Below, one piece after another: positions 45,181-54,803 of a DNA stretch of 64,000 bases. Every line of letters begins with the position of its first letter. Within the stretch, counting starts at the first letter, position 1. A program made the translations under genes and the position numbers. Under the pieces are notes generated by a model. The model was not told the origin of the DNA, did not search any database, and worked only from the letters and a program-made list of their open reading frames with translations. Source of the stretch: Microbispora sp. ZYX-F-249 (lineage in GTDB: Bacteria > Actinomycetota > Actinomycetes > Streptosporangiales > Streptosporangiaceae); the NCBI RefSeq assembly GCF_039649665.1, contig NZ_JBDJAW010000031.1, forward strand, positions 1 through 64,000. Reading direction: 5' to 3'.

Positions 45181-46920
45181 CTAGCGGCCCTTGTGCTCCG
45201 CCTTCCGCGCCTCGGCGAGGAGCGCGATGAGCGCCTCGGTCACCCGCAGCACTCCGGCCCTCGCCGCGTCGTCCTCGACACCCCTGTCCGCACGCTCGGC
45301 GAGTTGCCGCAGGTGGGCGATGGCGGGAGGCTCGTCACCGGCGAGGCCGGCCCGTTCGGCGTGCCGGAGACGGTCCTCCAGGGAGGACGCGACAGACCCG
45401 GCGATACGACCGGCGGCGGCGTACTCGCCGATCAGGTCCCGGAGGTCGGAGTACCAGGCGGGATCGCGGGTGAACGACCGGGGGATGTATCCGGCCTTGA
45501 CGTCGGCGAGCGTCGTCGCGACGACCTCGTCGGCGTACGACCGCGCGGTCGGGTAGAGCTCCGCGAGCCGCGCGTCGGTCAGCGGCACCGAGCTGCCGTC
45601 GAGGAAGCAGAAGCCCGGGCCGGTGTTGCTGCCGCTGTTGACGCGCAGCGGCGCCTCCTGCTGGGCGAGCCGGATGCCGCCGAGCGCGACACCGAGCTCG
45701 TCGCGCGCGACCGCTCGCGGAGTCGTGTCCGTCATCTTGATCTTCGGGGCCGCGGGGGGCCGCACACCCTGGGCGACCCAGGCGACGGTGTGGTCGTAGA
45801 CCGCGTTCTGCACCATGTGCTGCGGAATGCGGGACAACGAGGGCAGCGTGCACGTCTGCGGCTCGCCCGGGTAACCCCCCGGGTAGGTGCCGATGTCGCG
45901 CTTGCGCAGCGGTCCGTAGTCCCTGATGAGTTTCCAGTCGCCGTGCGACGCGCCGGCCACCTCCCAGCTGGTCAGGACCGCCGAGTCGGCCTGAGCGCGG
46001 GCCGCCTCCGGCAGGATGCCGCTGCTCACGTCGCCTTCGGAGTTGATCCGGAACACCGGCGTCGCCAGGTCGGTGCGCAGCGGGCCGCCGCCGCCGTGCA
46101 GGACGACCGCGTCGAGGACGTTCGCGAGCGGCTGGACGCCGTTGTAGTAGTTCGCGAGGCGACCGGCAGATTGCGAGTGGCCGGTCGCGATCACGTACCG
46201 GGGCGGGGGCAGCTCGCCGAGCGGGTCGGCGCCCGCCGGACTGCGGACGGCCTTCACCGCCTGGCTGAAGATGTCGTAGGACAGGCTGTCGTCGTTGATC
46301 GTCCCGCCCGCGGTCACGTCGAGGGTTCCGTAGCGGGCCGGGCTCCACGCCTTGAGCCCGGTCGCGGAGTGCACTCCGGCGCGCTGGGCGGAGACGCCGA
46401 CCCAGGCGTACCCCTCCCGGATCAGATGCTCGTGCGACTGGAACCAGTCGACCTCCTGGTCCCACTGGTTGCTGACGTTGTACCACTCGGCGATCACGAC
46501 CCCGTTGAACGTCCGGGCCGAGACCGGGCGGCGCACGACGATGCGCGTGGTGTACGGATTGCCCGTGCTGACGGCGGTCGCGGTGCCCGTGCCGGGGGTC
46601 GCGTAGCCCGTCGCCGTGCCGGAGACGAGGAACTCCTGCTCGACGTAGCCCGCCGCCTTCAGGTCGACGTCCGTGGCGAGGAACGGGTAGCCGTGGGCGG
46701 GATCCCCGACGGGGGTCGTGCGGGCGATCGGTCCCGTGAGCACGGGGTTCGCGACGTTGTCGCCGGTCGCGGTGGACGGACGGGGCGCGGCCTCGCCCCG
46801 GCCGGGCCCGGACGCGCTCGCGGGAGTGGCGAGCCCGAGGGGAACGGTCAGCGCGCCGGCCAGGCCGAGCGCGGCGAATCGTCGACGAAGGGTCCGGAGA
46901 GCGGGAAGAAGAGCAGGCAA
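45181..46920 (-). CDS. Secreted alpha/beta hydrolase domain-containing protein
   Basis: 579 residues. The signal peptide includes RFAALGLAGALTVPLGLATP and ends near ASASGPG. The body matches the large actinobacterial Abhydrolase_10-type family: NGVVIAEWYNVSNQWDQEVDWFQ, nucleophile motif GHSQSAGRLANYYNG (about residue 250) and late HGDWKLIRDYG. Probably an extracellular esterase or amidase of unknown substrate. The last 90 residues (ERLRHAERAGLAGDE onwards) look like an added helical tail. Confidence 0.8.
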   Translation of the reverse strand: MPALLPALRTLRRRFAALGLAGALTVPLGLATPASASGPGRGEAAPRPSTATGDNVANPVLTGPIARTTPVGDPAHGYPFLATDVDLKAAGYVEQEFLVSGTATGYATPGTGTATAVSTGNPYTTRIVVRRPVSARTFNGVVIAEWYNVSNQWDQEVDWFQSHEHLIREGYAWVGVSAQRAGVHSATGLKAWSPARYGTLDVTAGGTINDDSLSYDIFSQAVKAVRSPAGADPLGELPPPRYVIATGHSQSAGRLANYYNGVQPLANVLDAVVLHGGGGPLRTDLATPVFRINSEGDVSSGILPEAARAQADSAVLTSWEVAGASHGDWKLIRDYGPLRKRDIGTYPGGYPGEPQTCTLPSLSRIPQHMVQNAVYDHTVAWVAQGVRPPAAPKIKMTDTTPRAVARDELGVALGGIRLAQQEAPLRVNSGSNTGPGFCFLDGSSVPLTDARLAELYPTARSYADEVVATTLADVKAGYIPRSFTRDPAWYSDLRDLIGEYAAAGRIAGSVASSLEDRLRHAERAGLAGDEPPAIAHLRQLAERADRGVEDDAARAGVLRVTEALIALLAEARKAEHKGR

Positions 46921-47221
46921 AACTTCACCTCGCTGCGAGAGGCCGGGGGATGGGGGGATCGTCCGGATCAGCGCGCTGTCTCTGGCGCAGAGACTAACTG
47001 TCAGATCGAACGAAAGATAGTCTTGCGACTACCAAACTTTCGACGAGAACAACAAAAGGTCGTGGTGCCGCCCGCCTGACGCGCCGGACGCGTCGAACCG
47101 GCACGGGCGGCCGACCCCGGCCGCCGTACAGGGAAGTAATGGCTGGCACGGCGGCGACATGATGCTGACCATCCGATAAGACGTTCGGAAAAATGTCAGT
47201 CCTCGTCGTTATTGTCGAGAT
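46921..47221. promoter_or_regulatory. Divergent promoter region with nested inverted repeats
   Basis: 301-nt gap between the secreted hydrolase and the WYL gene. At 47011-47042 there is a nested palindrome: outer CGAAAG/CTTTCG around inner TAGTC-TTGC-GACTA (47018-47031), in locally AT-richer DNA. It has the size and symmetry of a TetR-type operator. I see no gene in the gap and no TetR gene nearby. Confidence 0.4.
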
Positions 47222-47716
47222 ATGGCCAACGTCATTCGGCACTCGCTGACCGCCGAGGAACTCGCCGCCCTCGCCCTGTCGCTCGCTCACCTCGGTGCCG
47301 GCCCCCAGTCGGTCACCGCCCGGCGCGGCCTGCGCCACGCTTTCGCGCACCTCGATCTGGACGACGACGTCATCGCCACGACCCTGACCACCCTGACCAC
47401 CCCGCTGCCCACCGACGTCGCCCGCCGCGCGCGGGCGGTGGCCAACGCGATCACCGCGCGCCTGGTGATCCGCATCCAGTATCACGACGCCGCCGGCCGG
47501 ATGACCGTCCGCGACGTCGAGCCGGTGACCTGCCTCGTCCACGGAGAGTTCTGGTATCTGGTCGGCTGGTGCCGCATGCGCCGCTCGATCAGGGCCTTCC
47601 GCTTCGACCGGATCCTGGCGGTCGAGCCGACCGACCTGCCGGCCCGTCCCCACCTGCCGCAGCGCTACCTGCCGTTCCAGCGACGCGCGCGGGTCAGGCG
47701 CCCGTCCGCGGCCTGA
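47222..47716 (+). CDS. WYL domain protein without a helix-turn-helix
   Basis: 164 residues from ATG 47222. The C-terminal half is a WYL domain (ITARLVIRIQYHDAAGRMTVRDVEPVTCLVHGEFWYLVGWCRMRRSIRAFRFDRI), including the WYLVGWC core that gives the family its name. The N-terminal part (about 75 residues) is helical but not a recognisable HTH. Full WYL regulators are about 320 residues with an HTH; this is half that size. It may bind a ligand or nucleic acid, or be a cut-down regulator. Confidence 0.82.
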   Translation: MANVIRHSLTAEELAALALSLAHLGAGPQSVTARRGLRHAFAHLDLDDDVIATTLTTLTTPLPTDVARRARAVANAITARLVIRIQYHDAAGRMTVRDVEPVTCLVHGEFWYLVGWCRMRRSIRAFRFDRILAVEPTDLPARPHLPQRYLPFQRRARVRRPSAA

Positions 47717-47753
47717 CCCGTGCCCTCACACGGCTAGCTCGGCCGTGACAGCC

Positions 47754-47786
47754 GTGCGGCCCGGGGCGTGACGCCCCGGGCCGCAC
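47754..47786. terminator. Terminator between WYL and FmdB genes
   Basis: GTGCGGCCCGGGGCG-TGA-CGCCCCGGGCCGCAC: a 15-bp perfect stem with a 3-nt loop between two convergent genes, about 20-40 nt from each stop. Confidence 0.8.
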
Positions 47787-47807
47787 GGTCACACGGCCGT
47801 ACGCGCG

Positions 47808-48032
47808 TCAGCCGCCGCAGCAGCCGCCACCGCAGCAGCCGCCACCTCCGCCTCCCGCCGGGCGGGCGGCGGAGGACCCGGACGCCCTGCCCGTGACGGC
47901 CACGGTGGACAGCAGCTTCACGGTGTCGTCGTGGCCGGCGGGGCACACCGCCCGGTCACCGGCCTCGGCCATGGGACGGTTGAGCTCGAACGTCGATCCA
48001 CACGCGCGGCAACGGTAGTCATAGCGAGGCAT
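47808..48032 (-). CDS. FmdB-family zinc ribbon protein with Gly/Cys tail
   Basis: 74 residues. N-terminal zinc ribbon (PRYDYRCRACGSTFEL, then VCPAGHDDT; here the second pair is Cys/His, not Cys/Cys). The C-terminus is a low-complexity tail ending GGGGGGCCGGGCCGG with four Cys. Family members are regulatory or of unknown role. The double CC pairs in the tail could bind metal. Minus strand; next gene downstream is the WYL gene, convergent. Confidence 0.88.
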   Translation of the reverse strand: MPRYDYRCRACGSTFELNRPMAEAGDRAVCPAGHDDTVKLLSTVAVTGRASGSSAARPAGGGGGGCCGGGCCGG

Positions 48033-48081
48033 GCGTCCAGATTACGACCCACCGCCGCGTACGGCATCGGGCGGCGGCCGA

Positions 48082-48906
48082 TCACCCGAACTGGATGCTC
48101 GCGAAGTCCGTGACGGGCCGGAAACCGAGCCGCTGGTAGATGGAGTTCGACGTCGGGTTGCTCAGATCGGTGAACAGCAGCACCTCGGTCGCGCCGTCGT
48201 CGAGCGCCTTCCTGCTGGCCGCGTGGGTGACGGCGCTGCCGTAGCCGCGCCCGCGCAGATCGGGCGGGGTGTAGACGGGCCCGATCCGGGACATCCCGGC
48301 GATCGGCGCGGAGGCCCCCGCGATGGACACCGGACGGTCGTCGTCCTCCCACCAGACCAGCTCCTCGCGGTTGAGACGGGCCGCGACGACCGGACTGGGA
48401 TCGGCCGTACGGTCGACGTGCGCCTCGTCCTGGAATTCCCGGAAGAAGCGCACGGCCATCGGCAGGTCGTCGGGGCCGGCGACGCGGGGTTTCCCCGATG
48501 CGGAGGGCGACCGCAGCGTGCCGAGGCGGTAGAGGCGCTCGGACCGCCGATGTGTCTCCGGCCGCCACCAGGCGTCCGCGAACGCCTCCGCGGCGGCCAG
48601 CGGACCGCCGACCTCGGACACGTCCCGGTCCATCTCGATCAGCTCGCGCACCAGCAGGGGAAGCGACGCGAGCGGGACGTCGCCGAGCGCGAGCGGATAC
48701 GGCGGCGTCCGGCAGGCCGCCCCCGCCACCGTCCCGTCGTCCTCCTCCAGCCAGGCCAGCAGGCAGTCGCCGGCGAACTGGCCGCTGCGGATTCCGCGCA
48801 ACGCGGTCAGCATGACCGTGTTGCGGACGGGATCGCGCAGCAGCCAGGGCTCGGCCGCCGCGGCGTACTCCTCAACCTCGTCGGTGATCGTCCACCGCAT
48901 GCCCAT
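48082..48906 (-). CDS. GNAT-family N-acetyltransferase
   Basis: 274 residues from ATG 48906, which overlaps the HNH gene stop (TGATG), so the two are translationally coupled. The C-terminal GNAT domain has acetyl-CoA motif VYTPPDLRGRGYGSAVTHAASRKA (about 205-228) and LFTDLSNPTSNSIYQRLGFRPV. The N-terminal half (about 1-125) is a degenerate second GNAT-like domain. Substrate unknown. Confidence 0.88.
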   Translation of the reverse strand: MGMRWTITDEVEEYAAAAEPWLLRDPVRNTVMLTALRGIRSGQFAGDCLLAWLEEDDGTVAGAACRTPPYPLALGDVPLASLPLLVRELIEMDRDVSEVGGPLAAAEAFADAWWRPETHRRSERLYRLGTLRSPSASGKPRVAGPDDLPMAVRFFREFQDEAHVDRTADPSPVVAARLNREELVWWEDDDRPVSIAGASAPIAGMSRIGPVYTPPDLRGRGYGSAVTHAASRKALDDGATEVLLFTDLSNPTSNSIYQRLGFRPVTDFASIQFG

Positions 48907-49415
48907 CAGGCCGCCGTCTGCGACAGGTAGGGCGCCCACTGCGGATCGCCGTCGAGTTGCGCGCCGATGAGCCGCCAGTGCGCGCCGTGCGGCACCGCGG
49001 GGGCGACGGGCAGCGCCCAGCCCAGCTCCTCCAGCAACCTGTCGGCCTTCCGGTGGTTGCACGGCGTGCACGAGGCGACGCAGTTCTCCCAGGTGTGGGG
49101 GCCTCCCCGGGAACGGGGGATGACATGGTCGATGGTCTCGGCCCGCTGGCCGCAGTAGGCGCAGCGGAAGTTGTCCCGGCGCATGAGCGCCGCGCGGGTG
49201 AGCGGGATCCGCGTCCGGTAGGGAATGCGGACATAGCGCCGGAGCCGGATCACCGACGGGACGTCGAGCGTGCGGGTGGCCGAGCGCAGAACCGCGCCCC
49301 GGCCGTCGCGGTGCACGACGTCCGCCTTCTCTCTGAGCACCAGGATGACGGCCCGGTGCAGGGAGAGTGTGGTCAGCGGCTCGTATGTGGCATTGAGGAG
49401 CAGGACTTGGCGCAT
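48906..49415 (-). CDS. HNH endonuclease family protein (Rv2469c-like)
   Basis: 169 residues from ATG 49415. HNH domain at about 84-133: FRCAYCGQRAETIDHVIPRSRGG, then WENCVASCTPCNHRKADR, with two CxxC zinc pairs and the DH/N/H catalytic residues. The N-terminus QVLLLNATYEPLTTLSLHRAV is the typical actinobacterial single-copy type found in nearly all genomes and probably not a defence nuclease. Overlaps the GNAT gene start. Confidence 0.92.
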   Translation of the reverse strand: MRQVLLLNATYEPLTTLSLHRAVILVLREKADVVHRDGRGAVLRSATRTLDVPSVIRLRRYVRIPYRTRIPLTRAALMRRDNFRCAYCGQRAETIDHVIPRSRGGPHTWENCVASCTPCNHRKADRLLEELGWALPVAPAVPHGAHWRLIGAQLDGDPQWAPYLSQTAA

Positions 49416-49714
49416 CAGCCGGCCTCCACAGCGATCTCGGCTGTGCGCCTGGGTTGTGGCCCCGCCTGTTGGGACCCGGGTGCTTCCGTCACAGGGACCT
49501 CCGCCGGACGGCCCAGCGGATCGTCACCACGGCACCGCCCTTCACCAAAGTGTGGCCTTTCCGGCGACCCCTTCGCCACCCATAAAAGGGTCTGCGAGGT
49601 GAACGACTGGGACGCCTGCTGCTTCTATGCCCAGCCGATCACCCCTTTATTCCCGTCTTGGCCGGGTACGGACGATGTACCGTCGCAGTCGTCCGGCTGA
49701 TTTAAAGTGCCAGC

Positions 49715-51778
49715 ATGAGCCGACCGCCGTACCCGCCAGCCCGCCGTGACGACATCGTCGACGATCTTCACGGAACGCCCGTCCCCGACCCGTACCGGTG
49801 GCTGGAGGATCCGGACGATCCGGCGACGAAGGAGTGGCTGGACGCGCAGGAGATCCTGTTCCGGTCCGCCGAGCTGGAGGGGCGCGACCACTTCCGCGAG
49901 CGCGTCGCCGAACTGCTGCGCTCAGGGTCGGTGGGAACGCCGTCCTGGCGCGGCGGGCGCCGCTTCTTCACCCGCCGCGCGCCCGACCAGGAGCACCCGG
50001 TCCTGTACGTCGGGGAGGGAGACGGCGAGCGCGTGCTGCTCGACCCCACCGCCCTCGATCCCTCGGGCCTGACCACGCTCGACTCCTACCAGCCGGACAA
50101 GGAGGGCAACCGGCTGGCGTACCAGATCTCCGTCGGCGGCGACGAGGAGTCGCGCCTGTACGTCGTCGACGTGGCGACGGGAGAGGTAGTCGAGGGGCCG
50201 ATCGACCGCTGCCGCTACTCCCCCGTGGCCTGGCTGCCCGGCGGCGAGGCGTTCTACTACGTGCGCAGGCTGGCGCCCGCACTGGTCCCGGCCGGCGAGG
50301 AGCAGTACCACCGCCGCGTCTACCTGCACCGCGTCGGCACCTCCCCCGACGACGACGTGCTGGTCTTCGGCGAGGGCCTGGAGAAGACCAACTACTACGG
50401 GGTGTCCGTCTCCCTCGACGGCAGATGGCTGTCGATCTCCGCCTCGCGGGGGACGGCCCCGCGCAACGACCTGTGGGTGGCCGACCTGGTCGCCTCGTCG
50501 CCCGAGGCGCCGGAACTGGTCACCGTGCAGCAGGACGTCGACGCCCAGACCGGGCTCCACTTCGGCCGCGACGGGCGGCTCTACGTCTTCACCGACCGGG
50601 ACGCCCCGCGCGGGCGCGTCTGCGTCACCTCGCCGCAGACCCCCGGTGCGGAGCACTGGCGCGACCTGGTCCCCGAGGACCCCGAGGCGGTGCTGTCCGA
50701 CTTCGCCATCCTCGACGGCATGGCCGAGCCGGTCCTGCTCGTCGGCTGGACCCGGCACGCGATCGGCGAGATCTCCGTGCACGCACTGGAGAGCGGCGAG
50801 CGGATCGGCGAGGTCCCGCTGCCGGGGCTCGGCTCGATCGGCGGGATCGTCGAGCGGCCGGAGGGCGGGCACGAGGCCTGGTTCAGCTACACCGACGAGA
50901 TCACCCCGACCGCGGTGTACCGCTACGACGCGCTGACGGGCGAGACCACGCTGTGGGAGGCGCCGCCCGGCGCGGTGGAGGTGCCCGAGGCGACCACCGA
51001 GCAGGTGGTCTACCGGTCGAAGGACGGCACCGAGGTGCACATGCTGGTCACCTCGCGCCCCGGCTCCGGGCCCCGCCCCACCATCCTGTACGGCTACGGC
51101 GGCTTCGGGATCTCGATGAACCCGGGCTTCTCCGCCACCACGCTGGCCTGGGTCGAGGCGGGCGGCGTCTACGCGGTCGCCCAGCTCCGCGGCGGCGGCG
51201 AGGAGGGCGAGCGGTGGCACCGGGCCGGCATGCTGGGCGACAAGCAGAACGTCTTCGACGACCTGCACGCCGCGGCCGAGCACCTCGTCGCCACCGGTGT
51301 CACCAGCCCCGACCGGCTGGCCATCTCCGGCGGCTCCAACGGCGGCCTGCTCGTCGGCGCGGCGCTCACGCAGCGCCCCGACCTGTACGCGGCCGTCGTC
51401 TGCTCGGCCCCGCTGCTCGACATGGTGCGCTACGAGAAGTTCGGTCTCGGGGCGACCTGGAACGTGGAGTACGGCTCCGCCGAGGTGCCGGAGGAGTTCG
51501 CCTGGCTGTGGGGCTACTCGCCGTACCACCACGTCCGCGAGGGGGTGTCCTACCCGGCCACGCTGTTCGCCGTGTTTGCCTCGGACACCCGCGTCCATCC
51601 CCTGCACGCGTGGAAGATGGCGGCGGCCCTCCAGCACGCGCAGGCGGGCGACCGGCCGATCCTGCTGCGCAACGAGACCGAGGTGGGTCACGGCGCCCGG
51701 GCCGTGAGCCGGTCGGTCGAGCTCTCGGCCGACCAGCTCGCCTTCCTGGCCCGGCACACCGGCCTGAAGGTGGGCTGA
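49715..51778 (+). CDS. Prolyl oligopeptidase (S9A serine peptidase)
   Basis: 687 residues from ATG 49715. N-terminal start [20 protein letters not shown] and YRWLEDPDD are typical; a seven-blade beta-propeller fills about residues 70-410; and the C-terminal alpha/beta hydrolase domain has nucleophile Ser in [13 protein letters not shown] (about residue 533), Asp in [14 protein letters not shown] and His in ETEVGHGA. Cleaves after proline in peptides; no signal peptide, so cytoplasmic. Start context has no Shine-Dalgarno. Confidence 0.94.
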   Translation: MSRPPYPPARRDDIVDDLHGTPVPDPYRWLEDPDDPATKEWLDAQEILFRSAELEGRDHFRERVAELLRSGSVGTPSWRGGRRFFTRRAPDQEHPVLYVGEGDGERVLLDPTALDPSGLTTLDSYQPDKEGNRLAYQISVGGDEESRLYVVDVATGEVVEGPIDRCRYSPVAWLPGGEAFYYVRRLAPALVPAGEEQYHRRVYLHRVGTSPDDDVLVFGEGLEKTNYYGVSVSLDGRWLSISASRGTAPRNDLWVADLVASSPEAPELVTVQQDVDAQTGLHFGRDGRLYVFTDRDAPRGRVCVTSPQTPGAEHWRDLVPEDPEAVLSDFAILDGMAEPVLLVGWTRHAIGEISVHALESGERIGEVPLPGLGSIGGIVERPEGGHEAWFSYTDEITPTAVYRYDALTGETTLWEAPPGAVEVPEATTEQVVYRSKDGTEVHMLVTSRPGSGPRPTILYGYGGFGISMNPGFSATTLAWVEAGGVYAVAQLRGGGEEGERWHRAGMLGDKQNVFDDLHAAAEHLVATGVTSPDRLAISGGSNGGLLVGAALTQRPDLYAAVVCSAPLLDMVRYEKFGLGATWNVEYGSAEVPEEFAWLWGYSPYHHVREGVSYPATLFAVFASDTRVHPLHAWKMAAALQHAQAGDRPILLRNETEVGHGARAVSRSVELSADQLAFLARHTGLKVG

Positions 51779-52627
51779 TCAGCGCGGGAAGATGACGGTC
51801 TTGTGGCCGTCCAGCAGCACGCGGTGCTCGGCGTGCCAGCGGACGGCCCGGCCCAGCGCCTGGCATTCGAGGTCGCGGCCGATCGCGGCGAGGTCCTCGG
51901 GCGAGTGGGTGTGGTTCACCCGCGCGACCTCCTGCTCGATGATCGGCCCCTCGTCGAGGTCGGGCGTCACGTAGTGCGCCGTGGCGCCGATCAGCTTCAC
52001 GCCGCGGGAGTACGCCTGGTGGTACGGCTTGGCGCCCTTGAACGACGGCAGGAACGAGTGGTGGATGTTGATCATGCGCCCGGCGAGCTTGGCGCACATG
52101 TCCTCCGACAGCACCTGCATGTAGCGGGCCAGCACGACCAGGTCGGCCTGGTAGTGGTCCACCAGGGTGAGGATCTCCGCCTCCTGCCGCGGCTTCGTCT
52201 CCGGGGTGACCGGCAGGTGGTGGTAGTCCACGCCGTACGACTGGGTGAGCGGGCGCAGGTCGGGATGGTTGGACGCCACACCCACGATCTCGATCGGCAG
52301 CAGCCCCGAGCGCACGCGGTAGAGCAGGTCGTTGAGGCAGTGGTCGAACCGGCTCACGAGCACCAGCACCCGGGTCCGCACCGCGAGGTCGAAGAGCTGG
52401 AACTCCATGGCGAACTCCGGCGCGAGCGAGGCGAACTCGGCCCGCAGCTCGTCGACGGCGAACCCGCCGGAGAACTGCACTCGCATGAAGAACCGCTCCT
52501 CGACCGGGTCGCCGAACTGCTGGCTCTCGATGATGTTGCAGCCCTTCCGGGCCAGCAGCCCGGAGACGGCCGCGACCACACCGGGCCGGTCCGGGCAGGA
52601 CAGGGTCAGCACGTATTCAGCGCTCAT
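51779..52627 (-). CDS. purU: Formyltetrahydrofolate deformylase
   Basis: Hydrolyses 10-formyl-THF to THF and formate, balancing one-carbon pools. 282 residues. N-terminal ACT domain (about 1-80: YVLTLSCPDRPGVVAAVSGLLARKGCNI), then the formyl-hydrolase domain with NIHHSFLPSFKGAKPYHQAY (catalytic His) and the Asp in ATAHYVTPDLDEGPIIEQ. ATG 52627. Its stop directly abuts that of the prolyl oligopeptidase gene. Confidence 0.95.
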   Translation of the reverse strand: MSAEYVLTLSCPDRPGVVAAVSGLLARKGCNIIESQQFGDPVEERFFMRVQFSGGFAVDELRAEFASLAPEFAMEFQLFDLAVRTRVLVLVSRFDHCLNDLLYRVRSGLLPIEIVGVASNHPDLRPLTQSYGVDYHHLPVTPETKPRQEAEILTLVDHYQADLVVLARYMQVLSEDMCAKLAGRMINIHHSFLPSFKGAKPYHQAYSRGVKLIGATAHYVTPDLDEGPIIEQEVARVNHTHSPEDLAAIGRDLECQALGRAVRWHAEHRVLLDGHKTVIFPR

Positions 52628-52781
52628 GCTCAGATCCTCGACAGGGGCGACGTATCGGGTTCAAGGGTAGGGCCAGCGGCCCGTGAGGTGCGGTCGGGCG
52701 GCGGCGCGGACGACGGCCGGGCTCGCAGAGGTCGTCGCGCGGCTCCCCGGCGCCTCGGCGTGACCGTCGTCCCCCGCCCCG

Positions 52782-54803
52782 TCACCCCTCCTTCTCGTGC
52801 CGCTCCAGCGCCGCGCGTACGACGGGGTCGCCGGGGGCCAGGGTCAGCGCCCGGCGCAGGTCGGCCAGTGCCTCCCTGCCCCGGCCGAGCGCGTCGAGGG
52901 CGGTGGCCCGGTTGAAATACAGGGCCGCGTCCTCGCCCAGCTCGATCGCCCGGGTCAGGTCGTCGACCGCGCCCGCCGCGTCGCCGGTCTCGAACCGCAG
53001 GGTCGCGCGGTTCGCCCAGGCCGAGGCCAGGCGGGCGTCGGCGGCCAGCGCCGCGTCGAAGGCCAGGGCGGCCTCCGCGTAGCGACCCGCGTCGGTCTCC
53101 AGCTGCCCCAGCACACCGTGCAGGTGCGCGTTGCCGGGGTCGAGCGCGAGCCCCGCCTCGACGTCGCGCCTGGCGGCCTCGTGTTCGCCGAGCATCTCCA
53201 GCACGCCGGCCCGGTTGACGTAGGCGTCGAGGTAGCCCGGGTCGAGTTCGAGCACGTGGTCGAGGTCGGCCCGGGCGCCGTCCAGATCCCCGGCGGCCAG
53301 GCGCAGCTCGGCCCGGTTGTAGTACGCCTCGGGCAGCGGCGGGCTCACCCGGATCGCGGTCTCGTAGTCGGCCAGCGCCTCGCCGGTACGTCCCATCTCG
53401 AACAGCAGGTTGCCCCGGTCGAGATAGTGGTCGGGGAAGCCCGGATCGATCTCGACGGCCCGGTCGAAGTCGGCCAGCGCCTCCCGCGTGCGGCCCAGGC
53501 GGGCCAGAAGCTGCGCCCGGTTGGCGTACAGCACCATCCGGTGCACGGGGTGGGCGCCCGGCGGCAGGTCGCGCTCGGCCAGGTCGATGGCCGACTGCAC
53601 CAGGCCGAGCGCCTCGTCCGCCCGTCCCTCCCGCAGCTCGATCAGCGCGCGGGCGTTCTGGTCGAACCCGAGCTTGAAGGCCCGTGTCCGCCGGTCGGGC
53701 AGCAGCGTGGAGATCGCTATCGCCTCGTTGATCCAGGCTCTGGCCCTGGACAGGTCCCGCCGTGCCGGATCGCGGTCGCGCGCGTCGAGCATCGCCGTGC
53801 CGTACGCGGCGGCCGCGTGCACGGCGGGGTCGACGCTGACCCGCCGGGCCTGGTCGTACAGCTCCTGCGCGTGCGCCCGCCGGCCCAGCCCCGCCAGGGC
53901 GGTCGCGGTGCGCTGGGTGAATCGCCACCACAGGTCCGAACCCGGCTCCACCAGTCTCAGGCCACGGGAGCCCAGCTCCACGACCGCGTGCAGGAGCCCC
54001 TCGGTGACGCAGTGGTCCACCGCCGCCCACAGCGCCCGCGCCGCGGCGTCCGGGTCGCCGCCGTGCTCCAGGTGGTACGGCACCGCCCCCAGGGCGTGTT
54101 CCGCCGCAGCGGCACCGGCCCTCAGCTCGGCGGCGCGCCGGTCGTGCCGGCGCGCGCGTTCCTCCGGCGGCAGCGACAGGTACGCCCGGTAGGCCCGGGG
54201 GTCGTCGGAGGTGCCGTCCGAGGCGACGTAGTCGTCGGGTGGCCCGCCCTGGGCCCGCGCCTCCACCGGCCGCATGCCCTCCCATGGCGGCTCGACCGAG
54301 CCCACCGCCAGCGTCAGGCCCGGCACACGGCGCGCCAGGACGCGCAGCAGTTCGCGGTCGGCCGGATCCGCCTCGTGCAGGTTGTCCACCAGCAGCGTCC
54401 GCGGTCCCTCCAGGCAGCCGCGCACGAACTCGGCGACGCCGTTGGCGATCCGCAGCGTGCGGCGCGGCGCGGGCACGAGGATGCGCTCGTCCTCGGTCAG
54501 GCGGTCCTCGATGGGCTGCCGGCGCGCCGGCACCAGAGGGCGCAGGCCGGGTGCGACGGCGCGGATCTCGATGTCGTGTGCCGCCACCAGGCCCGGGGAA
54601 CGCTCCAAGGCGACCGGGACGAGGGCGCGCAGCAGCGCGCCGCCGATCGTGTACGGACCGCGTAGCCGGCGGTGCCCGTTGACGACGGGCGCCACTGGGG
54701 GCGGCACCTCCAGTGCGTGGTTCCCAACCAGCGATCGGAGGGCCGCTACGCGGTCGCGGGAGAGGTCTCCCCGGACCCAGATGTGGCTCGGGAGGTCCCT
54801 CAC
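52782..54803 (-). CDS. TPR protein with an AAA_16-like N-terminal domain lacking a P-loop
   Basis: 673 residues from GTG 54803, which overlaps the stop of the upstream micropeptide gene (GTGA). The N-terminal part (about 1-210) resembles AAA_16/LAL-type ATPase domains: TLLVDNLHEADPADRELLRVLAR matches the Walker B region (normally DDLHWADP). The Walker A position reads RGPYTIGGALLRALVP, without GKS/T, so ATP hydrolysis is doubtful. About residues 280-660 form a long tetratricopeptide array (LARLGRTREALADFDRAVEIDPG, GRTGEALADYETAI, GRGREALADLRRAL). It should bind a partner protein or peptide. Coupling to the micropeptide is the main clue to its role. Confidence 0.82.
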   Translation of the reverse strand: MRDLPSHIWVRGDLSRDRVAALRSLVGNHALEVPPPVAPVVNGHRRLRGPYTIGGALLRALVPVALERSPGLVAAHDIEIRAVAPGLRPLVPARRQPIEDRLTEDERILVPAPRRTLRIANGVAEFVRGCLEGPRTLLVDNLHEADPADRELLRVLARRVPGLTLAVGSVEPPWEGMRPVEARAQGGPPDDYVASDGTSDDPRAYRAYLSLPPEERARRHDRRAAELRAGAAAAEHALGAVPYHLEHGGDPDAAARALWAAVDHCVTEGLLHAVVELGSRGLRLVEPGSDLWWRFTQRTATALAGLGRRAHAQELYDQARRVSVDPAVHAAAAYGTAMLDARDRDPARRDLSRARAWINEAIAISTLLPDRRTRAFKLGFDQNARALIELREGRADEALGLVQSAIDLAERDLPPGAHPVHRMVLYANRAQLLARLGRTREALADFDRAVEIDPGFPDHYLDRGNLLFEMGRTGEALADYETAIRVSPPLPEAYYNRAELRLAAGDLDGARADLDHVLELDPGYLDAYVNRAGVLEMLGEHEAARRDVEAGLALDPGNAHLHGVLGQLETDAGRYAEAALAFDAALAADARLASAWANRATLRFETGDAAGAVDDLTRAIELGEDAALYFNRATALDALGRGREALADLRRALTLAPGDPVVRAALERHEKEG

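Noticed and set aside
48906-49415. HNH protein as a defence or homing nuclease
   Set aside because: It is the widespread single-copy actinobacterial type in a conserved neighbourhood and is coupled to a GNAT gene, not to restriction or intron features.
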